DNA from: Constantimarinum furrinae
GTDB lineage: Bacteria; Bacteroidota; Bacteroidia; Flavobacteriales; Flavobacteriaceae
DNA: 64,000 nucleotides
Direction: 5' to 3'
Assembly (NCBI RefSeq): GCF_014295415.1
Contig: NZ_CP052909.1
Coordinates: 1,116,001-1,180,000, forward strand
The stretch's first letter is position 1. Each line of letters begins with the position of its first letter. Both the position numbers and the translations under genes were made by a program. Below the pieces are notes generated by a model that did no database searches, was not told the DNA's origin, and saw only the letters and a program-made list of their open reading frames with translations. This document shows, piece by piece, positions 51,567 to 60,535 of this stretch.

Positions 51567-51703
51567 TTGTGCATAACGGTTTCGTATAACGATTGTGGCG
51601 GGTAACCGTGTTCGGGATTTGTTTAATGGGAAGATAGTACAGTATGAGAATTCAAGTTAAAATTAATCCACGAGTAACTGTTAGCGATAGCCGTTGTTAG
51701 CGG
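51567..51703 (+). repeat. Non-coding element E2
   Basis: About 137 bp, opening TTGTGCATAACGGTTTCGTA and closing GATAGCCGTTGTTAGCGG. The left end (GCATAACGG) and the reverse complement of the right end (GCTAACAACGGC) are similar, so the element is quasi-palindromic at its edges. It shares blocks with E1 (50486-50730). No open reading frame. Confidence 0.6.
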
Positions 51704-51727
51704 TTCGTTGTTTTCCTTTCTATCATT

Positions 51728-52228
51728 TTAATTTAATACTATTTTCAATAATAGTGCTGCTAAATAAATTCCTAATCCATAAATAGTATGCGTTAAAAAA
51801 CTACTAATTCTAGAAACTTTCGGATTCGGTGTTTTTGATGCTGCTACTCCAAATCCCAAAGCTGGTTGCATAATAAATAGGGGTGCTGCGACAGTCAGAA
51901 TTCCTATAATTAATGCTGGAATAATTGTTGGGTTTTTAGTCCACCCAATTCCCCAAATAAAGAGTAACAAAGTGGTAAATGAAATTCCAATTAGATAGTG
52001 AGCAGTCCAACCTATAATTTTTTCGCCTCTTACCGGGGTTGATTTGGTAATGTTGTTATGATAAAATTGTCCTTTTGTGAAATGACCAATCCATCGTCCA
52101 ACCAAACCAAAGTCCAATGATTTTATACCCAAAAGTTTCTTAATAATTATTTTGTAAATATCCATAACCAAAGTCGCACCAATCCCAATAAAGATTGCTC
52201 TCCAAAGAAATTCTATCCATTCGCTCAT
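51728..52228 (-). CDS. DUF2938 family membrane protein
   Basis: A 166-aa membrane protein of the DUF2938 family with four to five hydrophobic segments. IFIGIGATLVMDIYK, LDFGLVGRWIGHFTKGQF and PVRGEKIIGWTAHYLIGISF are family hallmarks. Function unknown. The sequence is more AT-rich than its neighbours and lies between E2 and a possible third element edge at 52272, consistent with an acquired gene. Confidence 0.88.
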   Translation of the reverse strand: MSEWIEFLWRAIFIGIGATLVMDIYKIIIKKLLGIKSLDFGLVGRWIGHFTKGQFYHNNITKSTPVRGEKIIGWTAHYLIGISFTTLLLFIWGIGWTKNPTIIPALIIGILTVAAPLFIMQPALGFGVAASKTPNPKVSRISSFLTHTIYGLGIYLAALLLKIVLN

Positions 52229-52572
52229 AAGTTATCGTTTCTTTATTTTAAAATTTGTCTGTTTTCAATGATTGCTAACGTGTTATATAAATACAGTATG
52301 TTCCACAAAAGAACTTGTACTAGACAAATATAACCTAAAATCATCCTTTTTAAGATCTTGTGTCCCAGCAATATATCCGTTGCAAACATTTACAAACGAA
52401 AGTAAATAAGTACCTACCGACTCTTTTCGAGATGTTGTTTCATATTTGTACTGTTGATTCGATGGAGTGGGTTCGTTGTGTACAGACAAACCGCTGGTTT
52501 CGATTCAGAACGAAAGTTCCCGGAAAGGATCCGGGATTCATCTTAACTGTTTAATTATTAAAATTTAAAATT
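52229..52572. other. 344-bp gap before ssb
   Basis: No gene supported; small open frames at 52283-52489 and 52360-52554 lack start context and coding character. At 52272-52290 TTGCTAACG followed by TTATATAA resembles the left edge of E2. CATATTTG at 52441 is a possible weak -7 element for ssb, and a hairpin is at 52519-52535. Confidence 0.6.
52519..52535 (+). other. Hairpin in the ssb leader
   Basis: CCCGGA (52519-52524), five-base loop, TCCGGG (52530-52535), 38 bp before the ssb ATG. There is no T run, so it is a leader structure rather than a terminator. Confidence 0.5.
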
Positions 52573-52908
52573 ATGAGTACACTAAGAAACAAAGTACAGT
52601 TGATCGGTAATTTAGGAAACGACCCGGAAGTCATTACGCTGGAATCCGGTAAGAAATTGGCAAAATTCAGTATTGCGACTAACGATACTTATAAAAATAA
52701 AGACGGGGAGCGGGTTACCGATACGCAGTGGCACAATATCGTTTGCTTCGGAAAGACCGCAGACGTGGTTGAAAATTACGTAGGCAAAGGAAAAGAAGTT
52801 GCGGTTGAAGGAAAGATCAATACCCGAAGCTGGGAAGACAAGGAAGGAAACAAGCGGTACACCACAGAGATCGTTTGTAACGAGCTTCTGATGTTGGGCA
52901 GTAAATAG
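52573..52908 (+). CDS. ssb: Short single-stranded DNA-binding protein without acidic tail
   Basis: A 111-aa OB-fold SSB: MSTLRNKVQLIGNLGNDPE, KLAKFSIATNDTY, DTQWHNIVCFGKTAD and GKGKEVAVEGKINTRSW. It ends NELLMLGSK immediately after the OB-fold, with neither the flexible linker nor the acidic DDDIPF-type tip that recruits RecO, PriA and other partners. Such short SSBs are widespread in flavobacteria as additional SSBs; the main one is presumably elsewhere. Terminator follows. Confidence 0.93.
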   Translation: MSTLRNKVQLIGNLGNDPEVITLESGKKLAKFSIATNDTYKNKDGERVTDTQWHNIVCFGKTADVVENYVGKGKEVAVEGKINTRSWEDKEGNKRYTTEIVCNELLMLGSK

Positions 52909-52928
52909 CGCTCATTCACTGCTCTTTT

Positions 52929-52955
52929 AAAGCCGCTGCCTTGCGCAGCGGCTTT
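52929..52955. terminator. Rho-independent terminator between ssb and metG
   Basis: AAAGCCGCTGC (52929-52939) pairs with GCAGCGGCTTT (52945-52955), 5-base loop. Flanking A/T makes it usable from both sides. Confidence 0.85.
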
Positions 52956-52956
52956 C

Positions 52957-55029
52957 TTAATTTATGGTGGCTCCGTTGTTTACCCCGGCATCATCGGGAT
53001 TTACAAAAACAAGTTTACCGTCCGGCATTTCGGTCATTAGGATCATGCCCTCACTGTCCACGCCTCGTAACGCTCTGGGAGCAAGGTTGACAAGTACAGT
53101 TACCTTTTTCCCAATAACTTCCTCGGCCGTAAAACTTTCGGCTATACCCGAAACTATAGTTCGCACATCAATTCCGGTATCAACTTTCAGCACGAGTAGT
53201 TTTTTCGCCTTAGGCATTTTTTCGGCCTCAATAATGGTTCCCACCCGCATATCGAGCTTGGTAAAATCATCGAAGGTGATGGTGTCTTTTTGTGGTGTTA
53301 CCGTTGCATTCATCGCTTCGTTATCTTTTTTACTTTGTTGTAATTTCTCTATTTGTGCCGCTATTTGCTCGTCTTCCATTTTACTGAATAACAATTCTCC
53401 TTTGCCGATGTGATGACCGGGCATAAGTAAAGCTTCTTTGGTTTCAATGTCCGACCAACGTAATCGTTTATTAGGATCTCCCTTCTTTAGATCAAGGATG
53501 TTATTTAGTTTTTCTGAAGTAAACGGCAAAAAGGGCTCGCTTAAAACGGCCAAGGCTGCCGCGATCTGCAAGGCCACATACATAATCGTTTGGGTGCGAT
53601 CGGCATCGGTCTTTATGGTCTTCCACGGTTCTTCATCGGCCAGGTACTTGTTGCCCAATCGCGCGACATTCATAAGTTCCATTTGCGCTTCGCGGAAACG
53701 ATAACGCTCTATCGAACTGGAGATCACCGCAGGATAGGCTCGTAACTCGTTCAGAGCCTGGCTGTCGGTTTCAGTAAATTCTGAAGGTTCGGGGACGGCT
53801 CCGTCGTAGTATTTATCCGTTAGCACAACCACCCGGTTGATGAAATTTCCGAAGATCGCCACCAACTCATTATTGTTTCGCGCCTGAAAATCGCTCCAGG
53901 TAAAATCGTTGTCCTTGGTTTCAGGAGCATTGGCGGTAAGTACATAACGCAATACATCCTGCTGGTTGGGAAAATCTTCTAAATATTCGTGTAACCATAC
54001 CGCCCAGTTCTTGCTGGTCGAGATCTTATTGCCCTCCAGATTTAAAAATTCGTTGGCAGGCACATTGTTGGGGAGGGTATAGCTTCCTTCAGCCTTCAGC
54101 ATGCTTGGAAAGATGATGCAATGAAAAACGATATTGTCCTTTCCAATAAAATGCAGCAGCTTAGTATCTTCATTTTTCCAGTAAGGTTCCCAATCCTTGC
54201 CTTCCCGGGCTGCCCATTCCTTGGTAGCAGAAATATAACCTATAGGTGCATCGAACCACACATAGAGTACTTTTCCTTCTGCTCCTTCCACCGGAACGGG
54301 AATCCCCCAATCCAGATCACGCGTTACGGCTCTTGGACGGAGGCCGTCATCGATCCAAGATTTACATTGTCCGTAGACATTGGTCTTCCAGTCTTTTTTG
54401 TGCCCTTTTACGATCCACTCTTTTAACCAGTTTTCGTATCGATCTAACGGAAGGAACCAGTGTTTGGTCTCTTTTAGAACCGGCTTGTTTCCGGAGATCA
54501 CACTTTTTGGATTAATTAGATCGGTAGCGTTATGTGAAGTACCGCAATTTTCACATTGGTCCCCGTAACTTTCTTCGAATCCGCATTTTGGACAGGTACC
54601 CAAAATGAAACGATCGGCAAGAAATTGTCCGGCTTCTTCGTCGTACAATTGTTCGGTTACTTCTTCGATAAATTTTTCGTCGTCATAAAGCTTTTTAAAG
54701 AAATCTGAAGCCGTTTCATGATGGATCTTTGCCGAGGTGCGCGAATAATTATCGAATGAAATTCCGAAATCTTCAAATGACTTTTTTATAATAGCGTGGT
54801 ATTTATCCACTACCTCCTGAGGAGTCACACCTTCTTTTTTAGCTTTTAAGGTAATTGGAACGCCGTGTTCGTCGCTTCCGCAAACAAATGCTACATCCTT
54901 ATTCATTAAACGCTGGAAGCGCGCGTAGATATCGGCGGGTACATAGACCCCTGCCAAATGACCAATATGCACCGGCCCATTGGTATATGGTAAGGCGGCG
55001 GTAATAGTATATCTCTTTGGTGAACTCAT
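52957..55029 (-). CDS. metG: Methionine--tRNA ligase with C-terminal tRNA-binding domain
   Basis: A 690-aa class I synthetase. HIGH-type motif HIGH at residues 21-24, the zinc site [18 protein letters not shown], the KMSKS-equivalent KISTS ([11 protein letters not shown]), and a C-terminal EMAP/Trbp111-like tRNA-binding domain ([39 protein letters not shown]). Full-length, convergent with ssb. Confidence 0.98.
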   Translation of the reverse strand: MSSPKRYTITAALPYTNGPVHIGHLAGVYVPADIYARFQRLMNKDVAFVCGSDEHGVPITLKAKKEGVTPQEVVDKYHAIIKKSFEDFGISFDNYSRTSAKIHHETASDFFKKLYDDEKFIEEVTEQLYDEEAGQFLADRFILGTCPKCGFEESYGDQCENCGTSHNATDLINPKSVISGNKPVLKETKHWFLPLDRYENWLKEWIVKGHKKDWKTNVYGQCKSWIDDGLRPRAVTRDLDWGIPVPVEGAEGKVLYVWFDAPIGYISATKEWAAREGKDWEPYWKNEDTKLLHFIGKDNIVFHCIIFPSMLKAEGSYTLPNNVPANEFLNLEGNKISTSKNWAVWLHEYLEDFPNQQDVLRYVLTANAPETKDNDFTWSDFQARNNNELVAIFGNFINRVVVLTDKYYDGAVPEPSEFTETDSQALNELRAYPAVISSSIERYRFREAQMELMNVARLGNKYLADEEPWKTIKTDADRTQTIMYVALQIAAALAVLSEPFLPFTSEKLNNILDLKKGDPNKRLRWSDIETKEALLMPGHHIGKGELLFSKMEDEQIAAQIEKLQQSKKDNEAMNATVTPQKDTITFDDFTKLDMRVGTIIEAEKMPKAKKLLVLKVDTGIDVRTIVSGIAESFTAEEVIGKKVTVLVNLAPRALRGVDSEGMILMTEMPDGKLVFVNPDDAGVNNGATIN

Positions 55030-55125
55030 GAAAATTTGCTAAAGCGCAAAGGTAGTATTTTCGGCAACAATTTAGAGATGATGAGGTATGGAAAGCCTAA
55101 GATTTATATCTTTAAAAGAAAAATG

Positions 55126-55767
55126 ATGAAAAAACTGATACTAGCACTTATTCCGAGTTTTTTTATAGTGCTTACGGGATGCAAGAACGAAAATAAAGCA
55201 GACGCTCAGGATATCGAAATTCAAGCAGTGAGCGAAACTCCCTTCAAAGAGGTAACCACGCTGGAAGAAATTTCTAGACTTGCCAATCACGGGAAACTAC
55301 ACGAGGCATTTGCAAAAGGGGACATGAAATCAGAACTGATCTCTGCCAACGAAGGCATGTCTTTTTTAAAGTCTACAACAATATATCCCGGAACGGGGAA
55401 TGAAGTGGAGATCGACTTTTTACCCAACGATTCCACCCGAGTTTGGCGGGTAACAGTCACGAACCGGTCCAATAAGTTTCATTCCAAGACAGGGGTAACT
55501 CCGGGGATGACCCTTGAGGAATTAAATGCGATAAATAAAATCCCGGTAAATTTTTACGGATTTCAGTGGGAATTTGCCGGAGCTGTCGATTTTAATGATG
55601 GGAATCTAACAAATGACAAATTGTTTGTGTATTTAAAGACCGATAAAGAGGTTCCTAAAGAATTTATTGGAGACGCGCCTCATTCTTCTTTGGACGAAAA
55701 GGCAAAAGAACTTAAATTATATGTGCATAAGATCATTTATGAAGCAGCAACGGCCGAACCACTATAA
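55126..55767 (+). CDS. Lipoprotein, unknown function
   Basis: A 213-aa protein; ATG at 55126 or the adjacent ATG at 55123. The open frame reaches 55036, but the signal peptide starts here: MKKLILALIPSFFIVLTGC with lipobox LTGC. The mature protein (KSTTIYPGTGNEVEIDFLPND, TGVTPGMTLEELNAINKIPVNFYGFQW) has no recognised domain. It lies between metG (divergent) and the LD-carboxypeptidase, 31 bp from the latter, so it may be cotranscribed. Confidence 0.78.
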   Translation: MKKLILALIPSFFIVLTGCKNENKADAQDIEIQAVSETPFKEVTTLEEISRLANHGKLHEAFAKGDMKSELISANEGMSFLKSTTIYPGTGNEVEIDFLPNDSTRVWRVTVTNRSNKFHSKTGVTPGMTLEELNAINKIPVNFYGFQWEFAGAVDFNDGNLTNDKLFVYLKTDKEVPKEFIGDAPHSSLDEKAKELKLYVHKIIYEAATAEPL

Positions 55768-55798
55768 ATTTAGTCATTAAGTAAAATAATATCACAGC

Positions 55799-56695
55799 AT
55801 GATCACACCCCCATTACTCAATGAAGGCGATACAGTTGCCATTGTCTCTACTGCCAGAAAGATCACCAAAACCGAAATAGCACCCTTACTTGATCTATTA
55901 AAAAGCTGGGGACTTAACGTTGTGCTAGGGAAGAGCATAGATGCCTCAGACCATCAATACGCGGGAGATGATGCATTGCGAGCTTCCGATCTTCAGCAGC
56001 AACTCGATGATCCAAATATTAAAGCCATCTGGTGCGCGAGAGGAGGATATGGAACGGTTCGATTGATTGATGCATTAGATTTTTCAGTATTTAAGTCGGC
56101 ACCAAAATGGATCATAGGATATAGCGATGTGACCGTATTACATGCTCACATTCACAACTTCGGAATAGAAAGCTTACACGCCAATATGGCCATCGATATC
56201 CTTACAAAATCTTCAGATACACGAGAAACTGTAAAAGAGGCCTTGTTTGAAGGGAAGTATACTATTCAATATACATCGACGCTGCCTCAAAACCGAACCG
56301 GAATGGCCAATGGACAACTGGTAGGCGGAAATTTATCGCTGCTTTCCGCTCTGTTGGGAAGCCCTTCAGCAATCTCTACGAAAGGAAAGATTCTTTTTAT
56401 TGAAGATTTGGATGAGATGTTGTATCATATAGATCGAATGATGATCAATTTAAAACGAAATGGTTTGCTGAAAGACATCGCAGGCCTTATTGTTGGCGGG
56501 ATGAATGATATGCGGGATAATAGTATTCCATTTGGGAAAACCCCTGTACAGATCATTGCTGAGGCAGTAGCTCAATACCATTTTCCGGTCTGTTTCGGTT
56601 TTCCTGCCGGCCATATAGACGATAACCGGGCATTGATCATGGGTCGCAAATGTTCTCTGGAAGTTGGGTCAAATTTGGTAACTTTACGATTCTAA
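55799..56695 (+). CDS. LD-carboxypeptidase (peptidase S66)
   Basis: A 298-aa enzyme of the LdcA family that removes the terminal D-Ala from tetrapeptide muropeptides in peptidoglycan recycling. The nucleophile is the Ser of IIGYSDVT, the Glu lies in IEDLDEMLYHIDRM and the His in GFPAGHIDDNRAL. No signal peptide, so cytoplasmic. Normal length. Confidence 0.92.
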   Translation: MITPPLLNEGDTVAIVSTARKITKTEIAPLLDLLKSWGLNVVLGKSIDASDHQYAGDDALRASDLQQQLDDPNIKAIWCARGGYGTVRLIDALDFSVFKSAPKWIIGYSDVTVLHAHIHNFGIESLHANMAIDILTKSSDTRETVKEALFEGKYTIQYTSTLPQNRTGMANGQLVGGNLSLLSALLGSPSAISTKGKILFIEDLDEMLYHIDRMMINLKRNGLLKDIAGLIVGGMNDMRDNSIPFGKTPVQIIAEAVAQYHFPVCFGFPAGHIDDNRALIMGRKCSLEVGSNLVTLRF

Positions 56696-56729
56696 AGCAG
56701 CACATCCTCCCCATAGTTCTATTATAACT

Positions 56730-57089
56730 ATGGCCTATCACAACGAACTAGGACAAATTGGTGAGCAACTGGCAACCGATTATCTTTCTCGAAATGGATA
56801 TACTATTCTAGAACGAAATTTTATTTTTCAGAAGGCTGAAATCGACATTATTGCACAAAAGAATAAACTCCTCATTGCGGTTGAAGTAAAAACCAGAAAC
56901 AGTGATTTTTTTGGAGACCCACAGGATTTTGTTAGCAAGGGAAAAATAAAACTCCTTGTAAAGGCTGCGAATGAATACGTTCTAAAAAATGATCTCGATC
57001 TGGAAGTGCGTTTTGATATTATTGCTGTCTTAAAAAACAAGCATATAGAAAGTCTTCAACATTTTGAAGATGCGTTCTATCATTTTTAA
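56730..57089 (+). CDS. YraN-family (UPF0102) nuclease-like protein
   Basis: A 119-aa endonuclease-like fold protein: GQIGEQLATDYLSRNGYTILERNF, then KAEIDIIAQKNKLLIAVEVKTRNS with the D-x-x-E-x-K metal-binding pattern, and KIKLLVKAANEYV. Biochemical role not settled. The stop TAA shares the TTAA at 57086-57089 with the convergent mfd stop. Confidence 0.94.
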   Translation: MAYHNELGQIGEQLATDYLSRNGYTILERNFIFQKAEIDIIAQKNKLLIAVEVKTRNSDFFGDPQDFVSKGKIKLLVKAANEYVLKNDLDLEVRFDIIAVLKNKHIESLQHFEDAFYHF

Positions 57090-60000
57090 GAAACCAGGGT
57101 TTGATGAAACGGCTGTAGAACTTTCAGTGCCTTATCCACCGAGGTGATCCTGTCAAAAGAAAGCAACAATCGCAATCCGTTGCGGGTTTGCTTTTCCTTC
57201 ATCGTAACCTGCTGCGGATGGCTCTGCACATACTGTAACACTTCAGTAAACGAATTACTCTGATAAAATGCACTTTGCTGGTCACTCACAAAGTACCCTA
57301 TAAGTTTCCCCTTTTTCATGATCACTTTCTCGAGCCCCATGGCTATAGCGATCCATTTAATTCTCACACTATTTAGCAGATCTTCGGCCTGTTTCGGAAG
57401 TTCGCCAAAACGATCGAGCAATTCATTTTCAAATTTTAGGAGTTGCTCTTCATTCTCTACAGCGTTCAGTTTGGTATACAGGTTTAGTCTTTCCGTTATA
57501 TTATTGATGTAATCATCGGGAAACAGCAATTCAAAATCGGTGTCGATCGTTGTTTCCTTTACAAAGGCCGTTTTCTCGTGTTCGGAACCTGTATACAGGT
57601 CTTTAAATTCCTTTTCTTTTAGCTCGTCAATGGCTTCGGAAAGAATTTTTTGATAGGTTTCGAAACCTATTTCGTTAATGAAACCGCTTTGCTCTCCTCC
57701 CAGCAGATCTCCGGCGCCTCGTATCTCAAGATCCTTCATGGCGATGTTGAGTCCGCTTCCCAACTCACTGAATTGTTCAAGCGCAGTGATTCGTTTCCTG
57801 GCATCTTCGGTCATAGCCGAATAGGGTGGAGTGATAAAATAACAGAACGCCTTTTTGTTGCTTCGGCCAACCCTTCCCCGCATCTGATGCAAGTCGCTAA
57901 GCCCAAAGTTGTTGGCATTATTAATAAAAATGGTGTTGGCGTTTGGCACGTCCAATCCGCTTTCTATAATGGTTGTAGAGACCAAGACATCAAATTCATT
58001 ATTCATAAACGCCAGCATAAGTTGCTCCAGTTTCTTTCCTTCCATCTGCCCGTGACCGATCCCGATCTTAGCATCGGGAACCAATCGCTGTATTAGCCCT
58101 GCAACTTCTTTGATGTTCTCTATTCTATTATGCACAAAGAATACTTGTCCGCCACGGGATATTTCGTATCTAATGGCGTCCCGTATGTTTTCTTCTCCAA
58201 ACCTTACCACATGGGTTTCTATGGGGTATCTGTTTGGTGGCGGGGTATTAATTACCGAAAGATCTCGGGCTGCCATTAAACTGAATTGCAGCGTACGCGG
58301 GATAGGAGTGGCGGTTAGTGTTAAGGTATCGACATTTTCCTTGATGGTTTTTAATTTGTCTTTCACTGCAACCCCGAATTTTTGTTCCTCATCGATTATA
58401 AGCAGTCCGAGATCCTTAAATTTTACGGTTTTATTGACCAATTGATGGGTTCCAATAACAATATCCAGCGTTCCGTTTTCGAGTCCTTCCAGCACAGATC
58501 GTCTTTGTTTGGCACTTCGAAAACGATTCAGGTAATCTACTTTTACGGGCATTTCTGCGAGTCGTTCAGAAAATGTTTTATAATGCTGAAAGGCCAGTAT
58601 GGTAGTGGGAACCAATACAGCGACCTGTTTGCCATTATCGACCGCTTTAAAGGCTGCTCTAATGGCTACTTCGGTCTTTCCGAAGCCAACATCTCCGCAT
58701 ACGAGCCTATCCATAGGTCGCTCATTCTCCATATCCCGTTTTACATCTTCAGTAGCCGTAACCTGATCTGGGGTATCTTCATAGATAAATGAAGATTCCA
58801 ATTCGTGTTGCAGATAACTATCGGGGTCGTAAGCAAATCCCTTCTGAAGCCTGCGCTTTGCGTATAATTCAATTAAATTGAACGCGATCTGTTTTACGCG
58901 GGTTTTGGTTTTTTGTTTCAGTTTTTTCCATGCCGCACTTCCCAGTTTGTAGATCTTCGGCTCTTTTCCGTCCTTGCCGTTGTATTTGGTGATTTTGTGG
59001 AGGGAATGAATGCTTAGGTATAGGATATCTCTTTCGCCGTAAACGAGCTTGATGGCTTCCTGTTGTTTGCCCTCCACGTCAATTTTTTGGAGTCCGCCAA
59101 ACTTTCCTATTCCGTGGTCGATATGAGTAACATAATCACCCACTTCCAGATTGGTTAGTTCTTTTAGAGTGATCGCCTGTTTTTTGGCATAACCGTTCTT
59201 TAGCTGAAATTTATGATACCGCTCGAAGATCTCATGATCGGTATAACAAACATTTCTGGCATCATCATCAATAAATCCTTGAAACAAAGGAAAGACGATG
59301 GTCTCATACTGAGAAACCTGTTGTTCGGCATCATCAAAAATATCGTGAAACCGCTTGGCTTGCTGTTCGCTGCTACAGAAAATATAGTTTTTATATCCCG
59401 AACCGGCATTGGAGTTCAGGTTTTCAATAAGCAAATTGAACTGTTTGTTGAATGAAGGTTGTGGACGCGTATGAAATTTCACTGCCGCATCTTCCGACTT
59501 GTTTTTAAACACAAGCTTTGTAAAATCTTCCAATTGCCGTTCTAAAAGCGAGGAGGTACAAAAAAGTTCGTTGGGTTCGGTTCTTTTTATTTCTGAAACG
59601 AGATCGGTATAGGCTTCGGTCGCCTTTTTGAAGAGCTTATCTATACTACTGCTCAACAATTCTTCGTTCTTTAAACACACCACGGTTTTGGAGGCGATAT
59701 ACATTAAGAAACTTTCACGGGTTTCATCCAGCAATTTGTTTTCCACATTGGGGATGATTGATATTTTCTTAAGCTGAACGTCTGACAATTGAGTTTCCAC
59801 ATCGAAAGTACGGATGCTGTCAACTTCATCTCCAAAAAATTCGATCCGGTAGGGTTCGTCATTACTGAAGGAAAATACATCCAAAATTCCACCTCGGACC
59901 GAGAATTCGCCGGGTTCTGTCACAAAATCGGTGCGCTTAAAATTGTATGCGAAAAGGACTTCATTTACAAAATCGATGGAAACCTCTTCACCAACCTTCA

Positions 60001-60433
60001 GTTTTAAGGTATTCTTTTCCAGTTCTTTTCGAGTCACTACCTTTTCGAACAATGCCTCCGGGTAGGTTACGATGATGGCCGGTTTTTTGCGCGAATTAAT
60101 ACGGTTTAATACTTCAGAACGCAACAATACATTCGCGTTATCGGTCTCTTCAATCTGATAAGGTCTGCGGTAACTCCCCGGATAGAACAATACATTTTGA
60201 TCACCCAACAGGTTTTCGAGGTCATTGAGGTGATAGGCAGCTTCTTCTTTGTCGTTCAGCACTATGAGAAACGGAACTTCCGAAGTCTTAAAAACTTCAG
60301 CAATAACAAGCGATAAGGACGAGCCCGCCAAGCCTGAAACAATCGTCTTGGGTGAAGATCGGGCAATAATATCCCTCAGTTTTCGGGTTTGCGAAGACTG
60401 TGCAAAAAGCGAAGATACTACTGCTTTGCTCAT
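57086..60433 (-). CDS. mfd: Transcription-repair coupling factor
   Basis: A 1115-aa SF2 translocase that removes stalled RNA polymerase and recruits UvrA. Start at the ATG at 60433 (MSKAVVSSLFAQSSQTRK); the frame extends 288 bp further upstream without conserved sequence. Order: UvrB-homology region (VLFYPGSYRRPYQIEE), RNA-polymerase-binding domain (VGDYVTHIDHGIGKFGGL), helicase motifs GDVGFGKTEVAIRAAF, DEEQKFGV, TATPIPRTL and HQMRGRVGRS, and the C-terminal D7 region. Complete. Confidence 0.97.
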   Translation of the reverse strand: MSKAVVSSLFAQSSQTRKLRDIIARSSPKTIVSGLAGSSLSLVIAEVFKTSEVPFLIVLNDKEEAAYHLNDLENLLGDQNVLFYPGSYRRPYQIEETDNANVLLRSEVLNRINSRKKPAIIVTYPEALFEKVVTRKELEKNTLKLKVGEEVSIDFVNEVLFAYNFKRTDFVTEPGEFSVRGGILDVFSFSNDEPYRIEFFGDEVDSIRTFDVETQLSDVQLKKISIIPNVENKLLDETRESFLMYIASKTVVCLKNEELLSSSIDKLFKKATEAYTDLVSEIKRTEPNELFCTSSLLERQLEDFTKLVFKNKSEDAAVKFHTRPQPSFNKQFNLLIENLNSNAGSGYKNYIFCSSEQQAKRFHDIFDDAEQQVSQYETIVFPLFQGFIDDDARNVCYTDHEIFERYHKFQLKNGYAKKQAITLKELTNLEVGDYVTHIDHGIGKFGGLQKIDVEGKQQEAIKLVYGERDILYLSIHSLHKITKYNGKDGKEPKIYKLGSAAWKKLKQKTKTRVKQIAFNLIELYAKRRLQKGFAYDPDSYLQHELESSFIYEDTPDQVTATEDVKRDMENERPMDRLVCGDVGFGKTEVAIRAAFKAVDNGKQVAVLVPTTILAFQHYKTFSERLAEMPVKVDYLNRFRSAKQRRSVLEGLENGTLDIVIGTHQLVNKTVKFKDLGLLIIDEEQKFGVAVKDKLKTIKENVDTLTLTATPIPRTLQFSLMAARDLSVINTPPPNRYPIETHVVRFGEENIRDAIRYEISRGGQVFFVHNRIENIKEVAGLIQRLVPDAKIGIGHGQMEGKKLEQLMLAFMNNEFDVLVSTTIIESGLDVPNANTIFINNANNFGLSDLHQMRGRVGRSNKKAFCYFITPPYSAMTEDARKRITALEQFSELGSGLNIAMKDLEIRGAGDLLGGEQSGFINEIGFETYQKILSEAIDELKEKEFKDLYTGSEHEKTAFVKETTIDTDFELLFPDDYINNITERLNLYTKLNAVENEEQLLKFENELLDRFGELPKQAEDLLNSVRIKWIAIAMGLEKVIMKKGKLIGYFVSDQQSAFYQSNSFTEVLQYVQSHPQQVTMKEKQTRNGLRLLLSFDRITSVDKALKVLQPFHQTLVS

Positions 60434-60535
60434 GGACGGCAAAGATAGGTCGTTCAGAAATTTTATAAACCATAGGAACACAGTTTTATCATTTTGATAA
60501 CATATAATTGCACGGTGTTTTGGTACATTTCTAGG

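Noticed and set aside
50486-51703. Calling E1 and E2 integron attC sites
   Set aside because: The edges only partly resemble the RYYYAAC and GTTRRRY core sites and no integrase is seen, so only a generic repeat label is justified.
52360-52554. A 64-aa plus-strand frame before ssb
   Set aside because: No ribosome binding site, no recognisable sequence, and it covers the ssb leader hairpin.
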